From: Macrostomum hystrix
Taxonomy: Eukaryota; Platyhelminthes; Macrostomidae
NCBI GenBank assembly: GCA_950097015.1
Contig: CATNEN010000038.1
Coordinates: forward strand, 28,488,501 to 28,552,500
DNA: 64,000 nucleotides
Direction: 5' to 3'
The notes under the pieces: model-generated
Databases searched by the model: none
Told to the model about the DNA's origin: nothing
What the model saw: the letters and a program-made list of their open reading frames with translations, nothing else
Shown here: in pieces, positions 1-12,940 of the stretch
Layout: each line of letters starts with the position of its first letter
Numbering within the stretch: the stretch's first letter is position 1
Made by a program: the position numbers and the translations under genes

Positions 1-585
1 ATCCCCCTCCCCGCGGACGAAATTGAAGTTACTGATCGGGTGGGTACACACGAGCATCCCCCTCTCCGCGGGCGAAATTGAAGTTACTGATCGGGTGGGT
101 ACACACGAGCATCCCCCTCCCCGCGGGCGAAATTGAAGTTACTGATCGGGTACACACGAGCATCCCCCTCCCCGCGGGCGAAATTGAAGTTACTGATCGG
201 GTGGGTACACACGAGCATCCCCCTCCCCGCGGGCGAAATTGAAGTTACTGATCGGGTGGGTACACACGAGCATCCACCTCCCCGCGGGCGAAATTGAAGT
301 TACTGATCGGGTGGGTACACACGAGCATCCACCTCCCCGCGGGCGAAATTGAAGTTACTGATCGGGTGGGTACACACGAGCATCCCCCTCCCCGCGGGCG
401 AAATTGAAGTTACTGATCGGGTACACACGAGCATCCCCCTCCCCGCGGACATAATTGAAGTTACTGATCGGGTGGGTACACACTAGCATCCCCCTCCCCG
501 CGGGCATAATTGAAGTTACTAATCGGGTACACACGAGCATCTCCCTCCCCGCGGGCGAAATTGAAGTTACTTAGTTTGAAAACTA
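1..585. repeat. 55-bp minisatellite array derived from a MITE end
   Basis: About ten to eleven tandem copies of a 55-bp unit with a 51-bp variant that lacks a GGGT step. The unit joins a GAAATTGAAGTTACTGATCG block to a TACACACGAGCATCCCCCTC block. The same text occurs once, untandemised, near the end of the small inverted-repeat element at 41955-42605 and at the left end of 40078-40715. The array stops at about 585 in a terminal-repeat-like stretch (ACTTAGTTTGAAAAC). It probably continues left of the window. Short reading frames across it are by-products of the repeat. Confidence 0.95.
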
Positions 586-654
586 GTAGTGCTCCTGCTT
601 CTGATACGGCTTGTATTCTGATGTATTTAATATTTCCTGAGTGGGGAATGGGTT

Positions 655-885
655 TAAAGCATTGCCGTTGACCAGTTGGCACACACGCACATGGATACAA
701 AGACAGGCATACATTCGCACAGGTGTGTACAACTACACTGACTTTAAAATTCGGCATTGTACACTGTCACAGTTCGTAGACGAAATTGCACAATGAGCTC
801 CATGACTTTCCAAAAATTAATCTGGCCTCACCACAGAGTCGAGCTCAGGAGCTCTTGTGTGAGAGTAAGAGAGACAAAGCAATAA
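655..885 (-). mobile_element. Degenerate family A SINE fragment
   Basis: A diverged copy of the tRNA-derived SINE seen intact at 1228-1548. The CACACACGCACA, GGTGTGTACA, TGTACACTGTCAC, TGGCCTC and GAGCTC blocks keep the family order. Many substitutions and small deletions suggest an old insertion. Confidence 0.6.
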
Positions 886-1227
886 TCTACTGTTTTGAAC
901 TGTAGATAGATCTCAACCAACCCCCCTTTTTCTGTCGCTAACAACTGATAAAGGTAAATAACTTAAGCAGAAAAGTTTATTTATTACTCATACAATGCTT
1001 CCTACAGCTAGTGCATTAATTTGACATCCTGGCACTACTAAACCAAGATTATGCTAAACACTGGAATTTTCAAGGCCATTGGCCTGAGCAGGGGACTTTG
1101 ATGCAAGCCGCTATACAGAGCTCTATCAACATTTCCGACAAGAAAAACAAAGGCAATTCATTGGACTCTTATAGGCAGCAGGAGAAACTGTTTCGTTAGG
1201 CATCCAGGATATTAATAATAAATATAA

Positions 1228-1548
1228 TAATTGGAGGAGGGCTGCGGGCAATGGCACATCATTTGGTGACAGTAGACCCGCAGCCAGCGAGGAGGCAATT
1301 CTGCCCATTTCGTTGACGGGTTTGAGTACATCTGCCCTGACTTTCTCATCGTCAGGCAGTGTACACTCTCACTGTGCCTTGGAGGTTGGCCCACAAGGGC
1401 GTGAATTGCACAACAAGCCCCCAAGCCTTCTCTCCGTGGCTGCGCCCCAAATGAATGTGGCCTCGCCGCGGAGTCGAGCTCCGCGACCTTGGTGCGAAAG
1501 GTAAACGCGTTAACCGCTCTGCCACTCACACCCAGGCATCCAATGCGA
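1228..1548 (-). mobile_element. tRNA-derived SINE, family A
   Basis: On the minus strand the head reads GTGGCAGAGCGGTTAACGCG, an A-box-like segment, followed by a degenerate B box (GGTCGCGGAGCTCGACTCC). The body contains a CTGCCTGACGATGAGAAAG block and ends in an (ATT)n tail at 1211-1230. The same layout recurs at 5524, 23268, 34003, 40897, 48687 and 59010. The A and B box spacing fits a Ser/Leu-type tRNA ancestor, which is an inference. Confidence 0.88.
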
Positions 1549-2811
1549 CTGAACTGCCGTGCTAAAAGACCGGACTTAGTCACCAAAGCAAACGGGGTGT
1601 ATGAGCAGTTCGTGTTTAACATCTGAAGAGTGGGTCTTCTCACACAGTAAAACTCTACTCCTCACTTGTAGATTTATTTGAATCTAGGTAACTATAGATC
1701 CCCTCTAGAAATTTACTACTTCGCAATATATATATTATATATATATCAACTGAAGAGTCTGCCTACCTCTGTCTTTCTGCGAAGGAGGCCTTGGAAGTAG
1801 ATTCTGGTGCCGCTGAGCTCTCAGTACAGATTCTTCTCGATACGGTCGACCTGGGCTGCGCTGCGAATAACTTAATGAAGGTTGGAGTCTCAGGTAGACT
1901 CAAGTACTCAACTGAAGTTATCAAAGTCCTACGCTTCATCGGCTTAATGCCACGCGCGGTTGTACTAGATACTCGTATAACTACCCAACGCGCGGTTGTT
2001 CCCCGTGAACATCTATTTGGCCTTCTGTCTCTGAAACTAATTAGAGAGGACCGGATAACCTCCGAGTTCCTCCTGTAGTTCCTCGAAACTCGGGCTGACC
2101 TGATAATCCCCGCTAGCTGCATAGAGAGGAGGAATGCTCTGCTAAGTGTGCCTAAGATTAAAATGACTAACTCAACACAAAAGGATATTAATATATTTAT
2201 TGGCTGTAGGCCGGGAAAATCTACTTACGTGAAGCCGAAGATGCTTCTTTTAGGACTGGTAGACGCCGGGTGGATCCGATGATCTGAATCTCCGGGACTC
2301 TAGCGTGTGTGTATATATAGTCTTTCAGAATTAGTTATAATTGTATGGTGCAGTCGCGTGATGTATCCATGCTGGTTCTGGCTGGCCTACTGACAGTTTG
2401 ACATTTTCTACTAAAGATGCGGAAGCTGAAGGGGTGGCTACTTGACGGATTAACTAAAGGTGTGATATCGTCATTGAGTCGTTCTATTTCCGTCGTTCTA
2501 TTTTTTATTCTTACCGTAACGGCGTTGTTGCGCATGCCTGTGTATAGCGTTGCAAAGTTACCGTATCTATTGTCGTAAGCGTTTTAATTGTATTCGAATG
2601 TTATACTTTCTACTATTGAAACGCGAGTAGTAGTGAAGTATGTATATGAATTTGCAATATTAAAAATCGCATGAGTTGTACTTTCACTGTTAGCGTTGAC
2701 CACTCCACACATCTCTGCGCTTTCGGTTTCTAAGTGTTTTTTACTTCTCAAAACAGCTCGTTTCTTAGTGCGTATATATATGACTCTTAAATCGAATAAT
2801 TTATAATGGAT

Positions 2812-3055
2812 CACACCTGCCACAACAGTGCCAGATGTGCAGACGACAGCACAGCCGCAGGCTGCGTATGGCTGTTCAGTCCATGGACTGGGGGGACGCC
2901 ACACCCACCCTCAATTACCCCCGCTGATGCTGGTACCCATTTAACAGCTGGGTGAACTGTAGCAGCGCGAAGTAAAGTGACTTGCTAAAGGGCACAAATG
3001 TTTCTAGTGGAGTCGGGAATCGAACCCCGACCTTCAAGTTGTGAGCTTTAGCTTT
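2812..3055 (-). mobile_element. tRNA-derived SINE, family B
   Basis: A second SINE family, also at 22975, 56258 and 58318. Shared blocks are TTCAGTCCATGGACTG, GACGCCACACCCACC, a GTACCCATTTAACAGCTGGG stretch and GTCGGGAATCGAACCCC, which is a B box read on the other strand. The tRNA-like head is on the right, so the element points to the minus strand. Confidence 0.82.
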
Positions 3056-3781
3056 AAAGGATATTGGGTCTTCAACTTCATTCAAGATTATCCTAGAAGC
3101 GAATTAAGTATTTTTAGCTGGATTTTCAATTTTGACGAAGATATCTTCAGGATAAAATTGAACAAAGAGGGTATGTAAACACGATATTTAAACACAAAAG
3201 ATAAGAACCGCATTGTGTTAGCTTGAAACTAACGAGTCGATGATACTTAAAGTCGTCGATAAACTATTAAATACTTTTACTTTGTTTTCATGTTAGCATT
3301 TTTAGTAGCGTAAACTAAAATTTAATGGATTTTACAATGACGTTAAGATTTCACAATAATTTTTAAGGGGCTAGCAAAATGATAACAATCTATCTTGAGT
3401 ACAAATGAGGATCAAACAGCTATATTGTTTAAATTTGCAGGAAACAAATAGATATCTGAAAAAATACGCAAATAGGCTGTAACTCCTGCTGCAAGTAGGG
3501 CGCGTGCGTGTAAAATCACAAGATAACGTATATTTTCGTCAGACTTTGCATGTAAGGTTGCAAATTTTATTGATCAATAATGACAGATGTGAGTCTTAAA
3601 ATTGTTTTTTTAAGTAAACTATTTTTCCGTGAGTAAGGTATTTTAGTGCTTCATTTAATCCATATATATTATCAAAACTATCACAAAAAATCGATAGTAT
3701 GTCAGCAAAATGTCAGGAAGCTTGCTGAGTAGCCCGGAGGCTAGAACTTTGAACTTCTCACCGACGAAAATCTGTGCTTAA

Positions 3782-3870
3782 TGGAGACAATTAACAATAG
3801 AAAGGCCTCTGTGTGTATTTCAAATACCCAGTTTCTGTATTGGGAGATACAGAAACTGGAGTTGTCTCCA
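3782..3870. other. Nested inverted repeat (hairpin)
   Basis: A perfect 13-bp stem, 3828-3840 against 3847-3859 with a 6-nt loop, is enclosed by a second 9-bp stem (TGGAGACAA at 3782-3790, TTGTCTCCA at 3862-3870). The left side between the stems carries a 37-nt unpaired stretch and the right side only two bases. Could be a structured RNA or a decayed foldback element. Confidence 0.5.
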
Positions 3871-5523
3871 GAGATACAAAACTGCGTAGGGCGTAGCAAC
3901 CGTTGTTCAGCGCACTCTGCGCACCTGTAGATACGAGCTTCTGGCTATAGCAACTTTTTTAAAAAGCAGTCCTCACATTTTCAGGTGTGAGGTGCAGCTG
4001 CTAAACCCGGTAACAGTGCACCAAAACACCCGAGAAACACGGGACAGATGAGATTTTGTTTTAATTAACAGTTCTCACACAGTGCTCTCGGCAACAGCAG
4101 CTCGTATGTGCAGGACTACAGATGTACATGACAATTTTTTATCATTTGCGAAATTTAAAATACTAACTTACCACACCCGTAAAGTTCGTTTTGAACTTCT
4201 TTTTTTAGTCTCGTCTACTTCGAAATTCACGTCGCACCACCTGAAGCTAAGAACATGATATAAGACATTATTCTTAGATTGCGCTATTGCGCTAGCCTAT
4301 ATATAAGCTTGTTGTTGCTGGACTGGGCTGTGTATAGAATTCAAAAGTGCTGCTTTTATGACTCGCTGCTTTCAGCTATTTAGCCAGCTAGTGCATGGGG
4401 TGGCAAACTTGCTATTGAAACTGCTGGCCTCTTAAACATGTGCGTGTGTGTGTTGTAAAAAAGATCACAGAGGAGTGCCGACGCAAGGCCGGTACGATCG
4501 CACAGACAGGCTTTAGCCTTACCTTCGCAAATCGACACGTTAGAATCTACTTCTTTATACTACTTAATAGCTACTTGTTGTAAGTAGCATGAAAGAATAT
4601 GCATGAATTTTCTGCGACCCCTGATTCATCAGCAAAACAATAAATTATAGTGTGACTTCAGCTGCCGTTTCAGTTGAGACTGGAGTCGATCCGTTTTGAA
4701 AAAGTCAATAGAGAGGCCAGCTAGAAGTTTGGCGAGATAAATGAGCCAATCTCTTTCCTCATCGTTCAAAAAAACTATTCTTCCATCAATTAAACACACT
4801 AGAATTACCTTAAGCCCATTAATGAGTCTTTGTTCGCATGGAGAGAGAAGAGAGGTGAGCAGATTTATAAAAAAGGATGGAGTTGTAAATCTTTCACCTC
4901 TGAGCGGGTTGTAATCTGTTCCGGTTGCAGGCTATTATTGAACCTCCTGCAGCGGCGCAGTGAGTAAGGCGATAGGGGGGCTCAGATAATAACAATAATA
5001 ATAGCTCTCTCGATCAAAGCGTGGAGGAAAGAGATCAAACGAGAATGCCGACAGACAAAAAAGAGAGAGACGGAGAGCCGACTCCAATGCCACAGTGGGG
5101 CCATGATCAGAACTATTTATAATTATAGCATATCTGCATTCCCTTATGTGTGTTTGTTTGTGTAAACCAAGTTACAATATTGATTCTATTTAAAATGACC
5201 GAAGCCAATATGGTGCAAGTAGCAATTTAGCTGTCTATAGATATGAAATGGTTTCAACTTCAAGCCGCAGTATATAATATGCGAGCTTTCGGGGCGGTTC
5301 AGTGATATTTAATTTATCAATCTAACGTACACTTGTATATCAGATTGAGTTTGTCTCTATATATTCGCTACCTACTAAGCGTAAACAAAACTTTGCCGTT
5401 GGTTTTAAGTGGATAAAATTTCAGATCCCCAACTAATCAAAATCGGAGTTTCGCAGCAATAATTCTTCAAGTTAAATAACACGATCACTATTTACCTACT
5501 CACTGGCTGCACTCTTAGGAGAA

Positions 5524-5860
5524 TTGTGGGCAATGGCACATCATTTGGTGACATTAGACCCGCAGCCAGCGAGGAAGCAATTCTGCCCATTTCGCTGACT
5601 CCTGGGCACACACGCACAGATAACGTACGCAGGTACATGCTCACACAGGTGTGTACATCAGCCGTGACTTTCTCATCGTCAGGCAGTGTACACTCTCACT
5701 GTGCCTTGGAGGTTGGCCCTCAAGGTCGTATATTCCACGACAAGCCCTCAGTCTTCTCTCCGTGGCTGCGCCCCAAATAAATGTGGCCTCGCCGCGGAAT
5801 CGAGCTCAAGGACCTTGGTACGAGAGGCAAACGTGATAACCACTCTGCCAGTCACCCCGA
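5524..5860 (-). mobile_element. tRNA-derived SINE, family A
   Basis: Same blocks as the 1228-1548 copy, with the head (GTGACTGGCAGAGTGGTTAT on the minus strand) at the right end near 5859. The tail lacks a long (ATT)n run. Frames here are SINE sequence, not a gene. Confidence 0.85.
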
Positions 5861-7107
5861 TATTACTTGTACTGACAATCTATACTTATTTTCTAATCTG
5901 GTGCAATATTTTATCGTGCTTAAACATTGCCGCATGGCAACAAGTGATTAATAGCCACGGACAATAGCATTCAAATTCCAGCCAATTAGTAAAACACGAT
6001 TATAATTTAGAATGTGCTAGAGAGCCAGCAATGTCCAGCCACCGTTACCTACTTCTGTGGTACAGGCCCTGAAGTTGTCGATTCTGTCAAGATTTCAGGC
6101 ACAAAAGCAGAATTAATTATCGGTTTGATATACCTGGCAGTCTTGCGGTAGCAAACACTGATGGAAATTCCCCCCACCGATGATAAATGTGACAACGGCC
6201 ATAGATACCGCACGGCACTTTCTGGCCTAGATTTTTTTCCGTATCTTGGCTCCCGAGGGAGTGAAAAATATGCAGCCCGTGACTTACAACTGAAAGCAGC
6301 CCCCCCTGAAAGATTGATGACATGCAATGGTCGGCATAGCCAAGAAGTGGATTCCTTTGTAATGCTACAAAGTGATTTAGGCTGAAGCCAAAATCATTGA
6401 CCGCTTCTTACTCGCAGAGAAAAGATTTGCACAGAATGCATTTTGCTATACATTGCGACTAAGCGGAGCAAAAAATACTTTAACTATTGTCTCCGTAAGA
6501 TTCCCCTGAGTTCAAAGTTCCAAACTTCCATAGAATACAAATTCATGAATAGTAGCTCTTCCATCTATCATTTACAAAGAGTATATTTTCCCCTATAACT
6601 CTCCCCCTAGTCCTTCTCCCATTCTCCCTCTCCCTTCTCCTTTTCAATATTCCCAACACGAAAAGCACTAATTTATTTTCAAAGTTTCCGTTTTCTTCAT
6701 CAGATATACCAGAGACAAAAGCAGTTGTAAATTACAGCATATCTGGATATCTTTATCAACAGAAAACATCGAAACATTTTTGGCACACGATCGTTTCCCC
6801 TTACTGCGCATTTTCGTGTGCGTGGTGACTGTTTCAAATATGTGTTCAACGACAGCTATAGCGCGCAAAACTTCAGCATGGCAACCCAACACTGCAGGCT
6901 GCATTGCTGCATTATAGGAAAGAGAAAGTGCTTGCTGCAGATTTTAGCAACAAACAACTTTCGGGTCTTTCAATTTGGGCATTTTGCGCAGTTAAAATCT
7001 TGTACCATTTTCCTACATTTTATGAAATTCTAATTAAACCTGATGCACGAATCGATATAATTCAAGATGCTCCAGTCTTGATTCAATTAGAGACATGGTA
7101 TGCACCG

Positions 7108-10100
7108 GAGGGAGGGATAGAATGGGGATCAGAGAGACTGGATGGGAGAAATAGACAGAATGGGGATCAGAGAGACTGGATGGGAGAAATAGACAGAATG
7201 GGGATCAGAGAGACTGGATGGGAGAAATAGACAGAATGAGGATCAGAGAGACTGGATGGGAGAAATAGACAGAATGAGGATCAGAGAGACTGGATAGGAG
7301 AAATAGACAGAATGAGGATCAGAGAGACTAAATGGGAGAAATAGAAAGAATGAGGATCAGAGAGACTGGATGGGAGAAATAGACAGAATGGGGATCCGAG
7401 AGACTGGATAGGAGAAATAAACAGAATGAGGATCAGAGAGACTGGATGGGAGAAATAGACAGAATGGGGATCAGAGAGACTGGATAGGAGAAATAAACAG
7501 AATGGGATCAGTAGACGGGATGGGAGAAATAGACAGAATGGGATCATAGAGACTGGATGGGAGAAATAGACAGAATGAGGATCAGAGAGACTGGATGGGA
7601 GAAATAGACAGAATGGGATCAGTAGACTGGATGGGAGAAATAGACAGAATGAGGATCAGAGAGACTGGATGGGAGAAATAGACAGAATGGGATCAGTAGA
7701 CTGGATGGGAGAAATAGACAGAATGAGGATCAGAGAGACTGGATGGGAGAAATAGACAAAATGGGGATCAGAGAGACTGGATGGGAGAAATAGACAGAAT
7801 GAGGATCAGAGAGACTGGATGGGAGAAATAGACAGAATGGGGATCAGAGAGACTGGATAGGAGAAATAGACAGAATGAGGATCAGAGAGACTGGATGGGA
7901 GAAATAGACAGAATGGGATCAGTAGACTGGATGGGAGAAATAGACAGAATGGGGATCAGAGAGACTGGATGGGAGAAATAGAATGGGGATCAGAGAGACT
8001 AGATGGGAGAAATAGACAGAATGAGGATCAGAGAGACTGGATGGGAGAAATAGACAGAATGGGATCAGTAGACTGGATGGTAGAAATAGACAGAATGGGA
8101 TCAGTAGACTGGATGGGAGAAATAGACAGAATGAGGATCAGAGAGACTGGATGGGAGAAATAGACAGAATGGGGATCAGAGAGACTGGAGGAGAGAAATA
8201 GACAGAATGGGATCAGTAGACTGGATGGGAGAAATAGACAGAATGGGATCAGTAGACGGGATGGGAGAAATAGACAGAATGGGATGAGTAGACTGGATGG
8301 GAGAAATAGACAGAATGGGGATCAGAGAGACTGGATGGGAGAAATAGACAGAATGGGATCAGAGAGACTGGATGGGAGAAATAGACAGAATGAGGATCAG
8401 AGAGACTGGATGGGAGAAATAGACAGAATGGGGATCAGAGAGACTGGATAGGAGAAATAGACAGAATGGGGTCAGTAGACTGGATGGGAGAAATAGACAG
8501 AATGGGGATCAGAGAGACTGGATGGGAGAAATAGACAGAATGAGGATCAGAGAGACTGGATGAGAGAAATAGACAGAATGGGATCATAGAGACTGGATGG
8601 GAGAAATAGACAGAATGGGATCAGTAGACGGGATGGGAGAAATAGACAGAATGGGATGAGTAGACTGGATGGGAGAAATAGACAGAATGGGATCAGAGAG
8701 ACTGGATGGGAGAAATAGACAGAATGGGATCAGTAGACTGGATGGGAGAAATAGACAGAATGGGGATCAGAGAGACTGGATGGGAGAAATAGACAGAATG
8801 GGGATCAGAGAGACTGGATGGGAGAAATAGACAGAATGAGGATCAGAGAGACTGGATGGGAGAAATAGACAGAATGGGATCAGTAGACGGGATGGGAGAA
8901 ATAGACAGAATGGGATCATAGAGACTGGATGGGAGAAATAGACAGAATGAGGATCAGAGAGACTGGATGGGAGAAATAGACAGAATGGGATCAGTAGACT
9001 GGATGGGAGAAATAGACAGAATGAGGATCAGAGAGACTGGATGGGAGAAATAGACAGAATGGGATCAGTAGACTGGATGGGAGAAATAGACAGAATGAGG
9101 ATCAGAGAGACTGGATGGGAGAAATAGACAAAATGGGGATCAGAGAGACTGGATGGGAGAAATAGACAGAATGAGGATCAGAGAGACTGGATGGGAGAAA
9201 TAGACAGAATGGGGATCAGAGAGACTGGATAGGAGAAATAGACAGAATGAGGATCAGAGAGACTGGATGGGAGAAATAGACAGAATGGGATCAGTAGACT
9301 GGATGGGAGAAATAGACAGAATGGGGATCAGAGAGACTGGATGGGAGAAATAGAATGGGGATCAGAGAGACTAGATGGGAGAAATAGACAGAATGAGGAT
9401 CAGAGAGACTGGATGGGAGAAATAGACAGAATGGGATCAGTAGACTGGATGGTAGAAATAGACAGAATGGGATCAGTAGACTGGGTGGGAGAAATAGACA
9501 GAATGAGGATCAGAGAGACTGGATGGGAGAAATAGACAGAATGGGGATCAGAGAGACTGGAGGAGAGAAATAGACAGAATGGGATCAGTAGACTGGATGG
9601 GAGAAATATAGACAGAATGGGATCAGTAGACGGGATGGGAGAAATAGACAGAATGGGATGAGTAGACTGGATGGGAGAAATAGACAGAATGGGGATCAGA
9701 GAGACTGGATAGGAGAAATAGACAGAATGAGGATCAGAGAGACTGGATGGGAGAAATAGACAGAATGGGATCAGTAGACGGGATGGGAGAAATAGACAGA
9801 ATGGGATGAGTAGACTGGATGGGAGAAATAGACAGAATGGGATCAGAGAGACTGGATGGGAGAAATAGACAGAATGGGATCAGTAGACTGGATGGGAGAA
9901 ATAGACAGAATGGGGATCAGAGAGACTGGATGGGAGAAATAGACAGAATGGGGATCAGAGAGACTGGATGGGAGAAATAGACAGAATGAGGATCAGAGAG
10001 ACTGGATGGGAGAAATAGACAGAATGGGATCAGAGAGACTGGATGGGAGAAATAGACAGAATGGGGATCATAGAGACTGGATGGGAGAAATAGACAGAAT

Positions 10101-10242
10101 GAGGATCAGAGAGACTGGATGGGAGAAATATATAGAATGGGGATCATAGAGACTGGATGGGAGAAATAGACAGAATGGGGATCAGAGAGACTGGATGGGA
10201 GAAATAGACAGAATGAGGATCAGAGAGACTGGATGGGGTGGA
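7108..10242. repeat. 38/36-bp minisatellite array with higher-order structure
   Basis: About 85 tandem units of two interleaved types: a 38-bp type (GATCAGAGAGACTGGATGGG followed by AGAAATAGACAGAATGAG) and a 36-bp type with GATCAGTAGACTGG. Blocks around 7540-8340 and 8910-9710 repeat the same order of variants, including the rare shortened unit TAGAATGGGGATCAG at 7980 and 9352, giving a higher-order period of about 1372 bp. No gene is present. Confidence 0.97.
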
Positions 10243-10785
10243 GAAATCAAGAAAATAGAAATGGGATTTAAAAACTTAATGGGAGAAGAATGCTAACTCA
10301 GCATTTGAGAGCCAGCCCTGGTCAGCAATAGATCCTCAGTTATGTATGAAAATTTTAAATGACGCAATTTCCACATTTTTGAAGAAGCTCAAAGCTAAGC
10401 GTAGGTGAAGTTTGTGATTAATGACATTCTTAAGACTGCTATAGCTACAAGCAGTCTTTTTCGCCTTTCTGATTGCAAACAATGATTCTTGATAGTGTAA
10501 AGCTATACTGGTGACTTCTCAAAGATTGCTTTGAGATTTGAGAGCAGCAAGCAACCAAGCAGTAACAGACACAGTAGATTTCTATCTAAATTGATGCCTG
10601 TAAGGGCAAGTTGCATTATCTGCTTGCCAATCTTTCACCTATACCAGGTGTTTGTTTTAAATATAATCAGAGACCAATTATGATTTTAACTGCCTTTTAA
10701 AAGCGGAATGACAGCTTAAAAGCGATTTTTATGCCGACAGTAATTGATGAAGCAGAATTATGGATACTAAATCCAGAACAATGCA
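10243..10785. other. Unique spacer
   Basis: AT-rich single-copy sequence between two arrays. I see no exon, RNA gene or transposon end. Confidence 0.5.
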
Positions 10786-10935
10786 TCCGAATTTCGAAAC
10801 CAGAATCCCGAAACCGAAATCCCGAAACCAGAATCCCAAATCCAAAATCCCGAAACCGAAATCCCGAATCCCGAATCCCGAATCCAGAATCCCGAAACCG
10901 AAATCCCGAAAGCAGAATCCCGAAACCAGAATCTG
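10786..10935. repeat. Short 7/14-bp minisatellite (CCCGAAA type)
   Basis: About twenty imperfect units of CCCGAAA, CCAGAAT, CCGAAAT and CCCGAAT. Frames open through it on both strands because the unit lacks stops. They are not supported as genes. Confidence 0.9.
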
Positions 10936-11464
10936 GTTTCATGAATATTATTAAAGTGAATCGCATAGCTATGAAATCTATGAAGATACGCTCCGTGACA
11001 CTTTTCGTCTCTATTGTTGAACTGAAAAACTGTTCGTATGACGGAAATCCCTCAAGACATAGCAAATTTATGCCAAATGGGGACAATCAATCACTGCATT
11101 TGTGCAGCAAGGAGAATAGTCCGAGCGAACTCAGCAGAGCAGAATAATTTTCTAGACCATCGATAACAACTCTGAGCCCATCTTGTAGCAACCCCGCCAC
11201 GAGCCACGTAGCGATCTGAGCACCCAGCTCACTGGAGGTAATCACTGACCTTCAAGACACTCTTCTCTAGAAACCCTTCGAAAAATATGCAAATCAGCTT
11301 GCACAACTCAAATTGATGAGGGCCAGCTATATCTCCCGCATTCCACTAATTGATGGTCTCAAAGTTAAGCGTGAGCATGATATCATCTTTCACGTAAAAG
11401 TTTCATTTTAACGGATAAAAATTAGCAAATCACTGATTCTATTCGCGTAATGTAGTTGATGATA

Positions 11465-12078
11465 ATTCTTGGGGGCGCCATGCTACTGGGGGGCGCCATG
11501 CTACTGGGGGGCGCCATGCTACTGGGGGGCGCTATGCTACTGGGGGGCGCTATGCTACTGGGGGGCGCCATGCTACTGGGGGGCGCCATGCTACTGGGGG
11601 GGGCGCCATGCTACTGGGGGGCGCCATGCTACTGGGGGGCGCCATGCTACCAGGGGGCGCCATGCTACTGGGGGGCGCCATGCTACTGGGTGGGGGCGCC
11701 ATGCTACTGGGGGGCGCCATGCTACTGGGTGGGGGCGCCATGCTACTGGGTGGGGGCGCCATGCTACTGGGGGGCGCCATGCTACTGGGTGGGGGCGCCA
11801 TGCTACTGGGTGGGGGCGCCATGCTACTGGGGGGCGCCATGCTACTGGGGGGGCGCCATGCTACTGGGGGGGCGCCATGCTACTGGGGGGCGCCATGCTA
11901 CTGGGGGGCGCCATGCTACTGGGGGGCGCCATGCTACTGGGGGGGGCGCCATGCTACTGGGGGGCGCCATGCTACCAGGGGGCGCCATGCTACTGGGGGG
12001 GGCGCCATGCTACTGGGGAGCGCCATGCTACTCGGGGTGCCATGCTACTGGGGGTGCCACTACCAGGGGGCGCCTGAT
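11465..12078. repeat. 18-bp G-rich minisatellite array
   Basis: About 34 units of ATGCTACTGGGGGGCGCC, with variants carrying an extra GGTGG or CCAGG. Each unit has a G4-G7 run and the palindrome GGCGCC. The 18-nt period and lack of stops leave several frames open on both strands, including an ATG in every unit, but the repeat alone explains them. Confidence 0.97.
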
Positions 12079-12940
12079 AGATTTGTCAGCCGATTAGGGG
12101 GGCAAGGCCGCGCTACGCGGCCCCTTCAAACAATATTTTTAATGTTTTTCATGGACTGTTTACGACTAATAGCTGATTCTAACTATAATTATCTCGATAG
12201 ATCTCTAGAAGCATTTACGAGCTAGAATCGTTCAGATCTTGACTTTTTGTGCTATATATTTTTTACTATGTTTTTATGCTAACAAAGAATAACTGCAGCA
12301 ACGCGAAAAACTGTTATCAAAATACAATGCTATAAACAAAGAATTTATCTACCCGTGCGTTAGAAAAATATGAAACAAGTGTCAGACTGAAATACAAAAA
12401 ACTGCATGATTTGCTATTAAGAACAAAGATTGAAGCTTAAGGTGTTAAACTGTTCATGCATAAATATCGACTTCCAGTCAAACCGATCGACCGCCTCTTA
12501 TTCCGTTGACGTCGAGAGGTGTGAATTGACTGAAGTTAAACTGCGCCTTGAAGGCTTTCGGGAATAAAGATTTTCAACTTTAGTTCAACTAATAACACTC
12601 TCAATGACTGTGGCTTTTAGACAGGTGAAAGTGGCAATCGAAGTGGGGCGTGATGCGTGACATTGTAAATCGAACTTCAGCTCCTGAAGGCCCCGCCCCG
12701 CTCAAACCCGAAAATAAACACAGCGCGCACACACACTTGTCTTTTGAATTCTGAGATGGCGTTTAGGTGTGAATTCGCGACAAATCTGTCATTGTTGCGA
12801 GAGATAGAATTTTACAATCCACTTCAGTCTCATTCTCTGGCTGCTCATAAAATAATTCGACTCAATGACTTTGTCTGAAGATAATGAGGAACTGAATTAA
12901 ATTATTGCAGGTAGAAAAAGGAGAAAACTAAATTATGAGG
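12079..12940. other. Unique spacer
   Basis: AT-rich sequence with no recognisable exon. A short CACA run occurs near 12720. Nothing else stands out. Confidence 0.5.

Larger units (their letters stand above)
586..7107. other. Gene-poor region with SINEs, no coding gene recognised
   Basis: Apart from SINE copies listed separately I see no exon I can support. Open frames at 1763-2122 (both strands) and 6049-6385 are under 120 codons and match no family I recognise. 2160-2340 and 4250-5500 are unique-looking AT-rich DNA. A nested hairpin lies at 3782-3870. Confidence 0.6.

Noticed and set aside
1-585. CRISPR-like array of direct repeats
   Set aside because: The units are contiguous without variable spacers, and the genome is eukaryotic.
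1763-2122. 119-codon minus-strand frame and overlapping 95-codon plus-strand frame
   Set aside because: No family recognised and no splice or start context. Possibly old retroelement sequence, but I cannot support that.
11456-12225. Frames with GGAMLL or APCYW repeats
   Set aside because: Explained by the 18-bp G-rich array.
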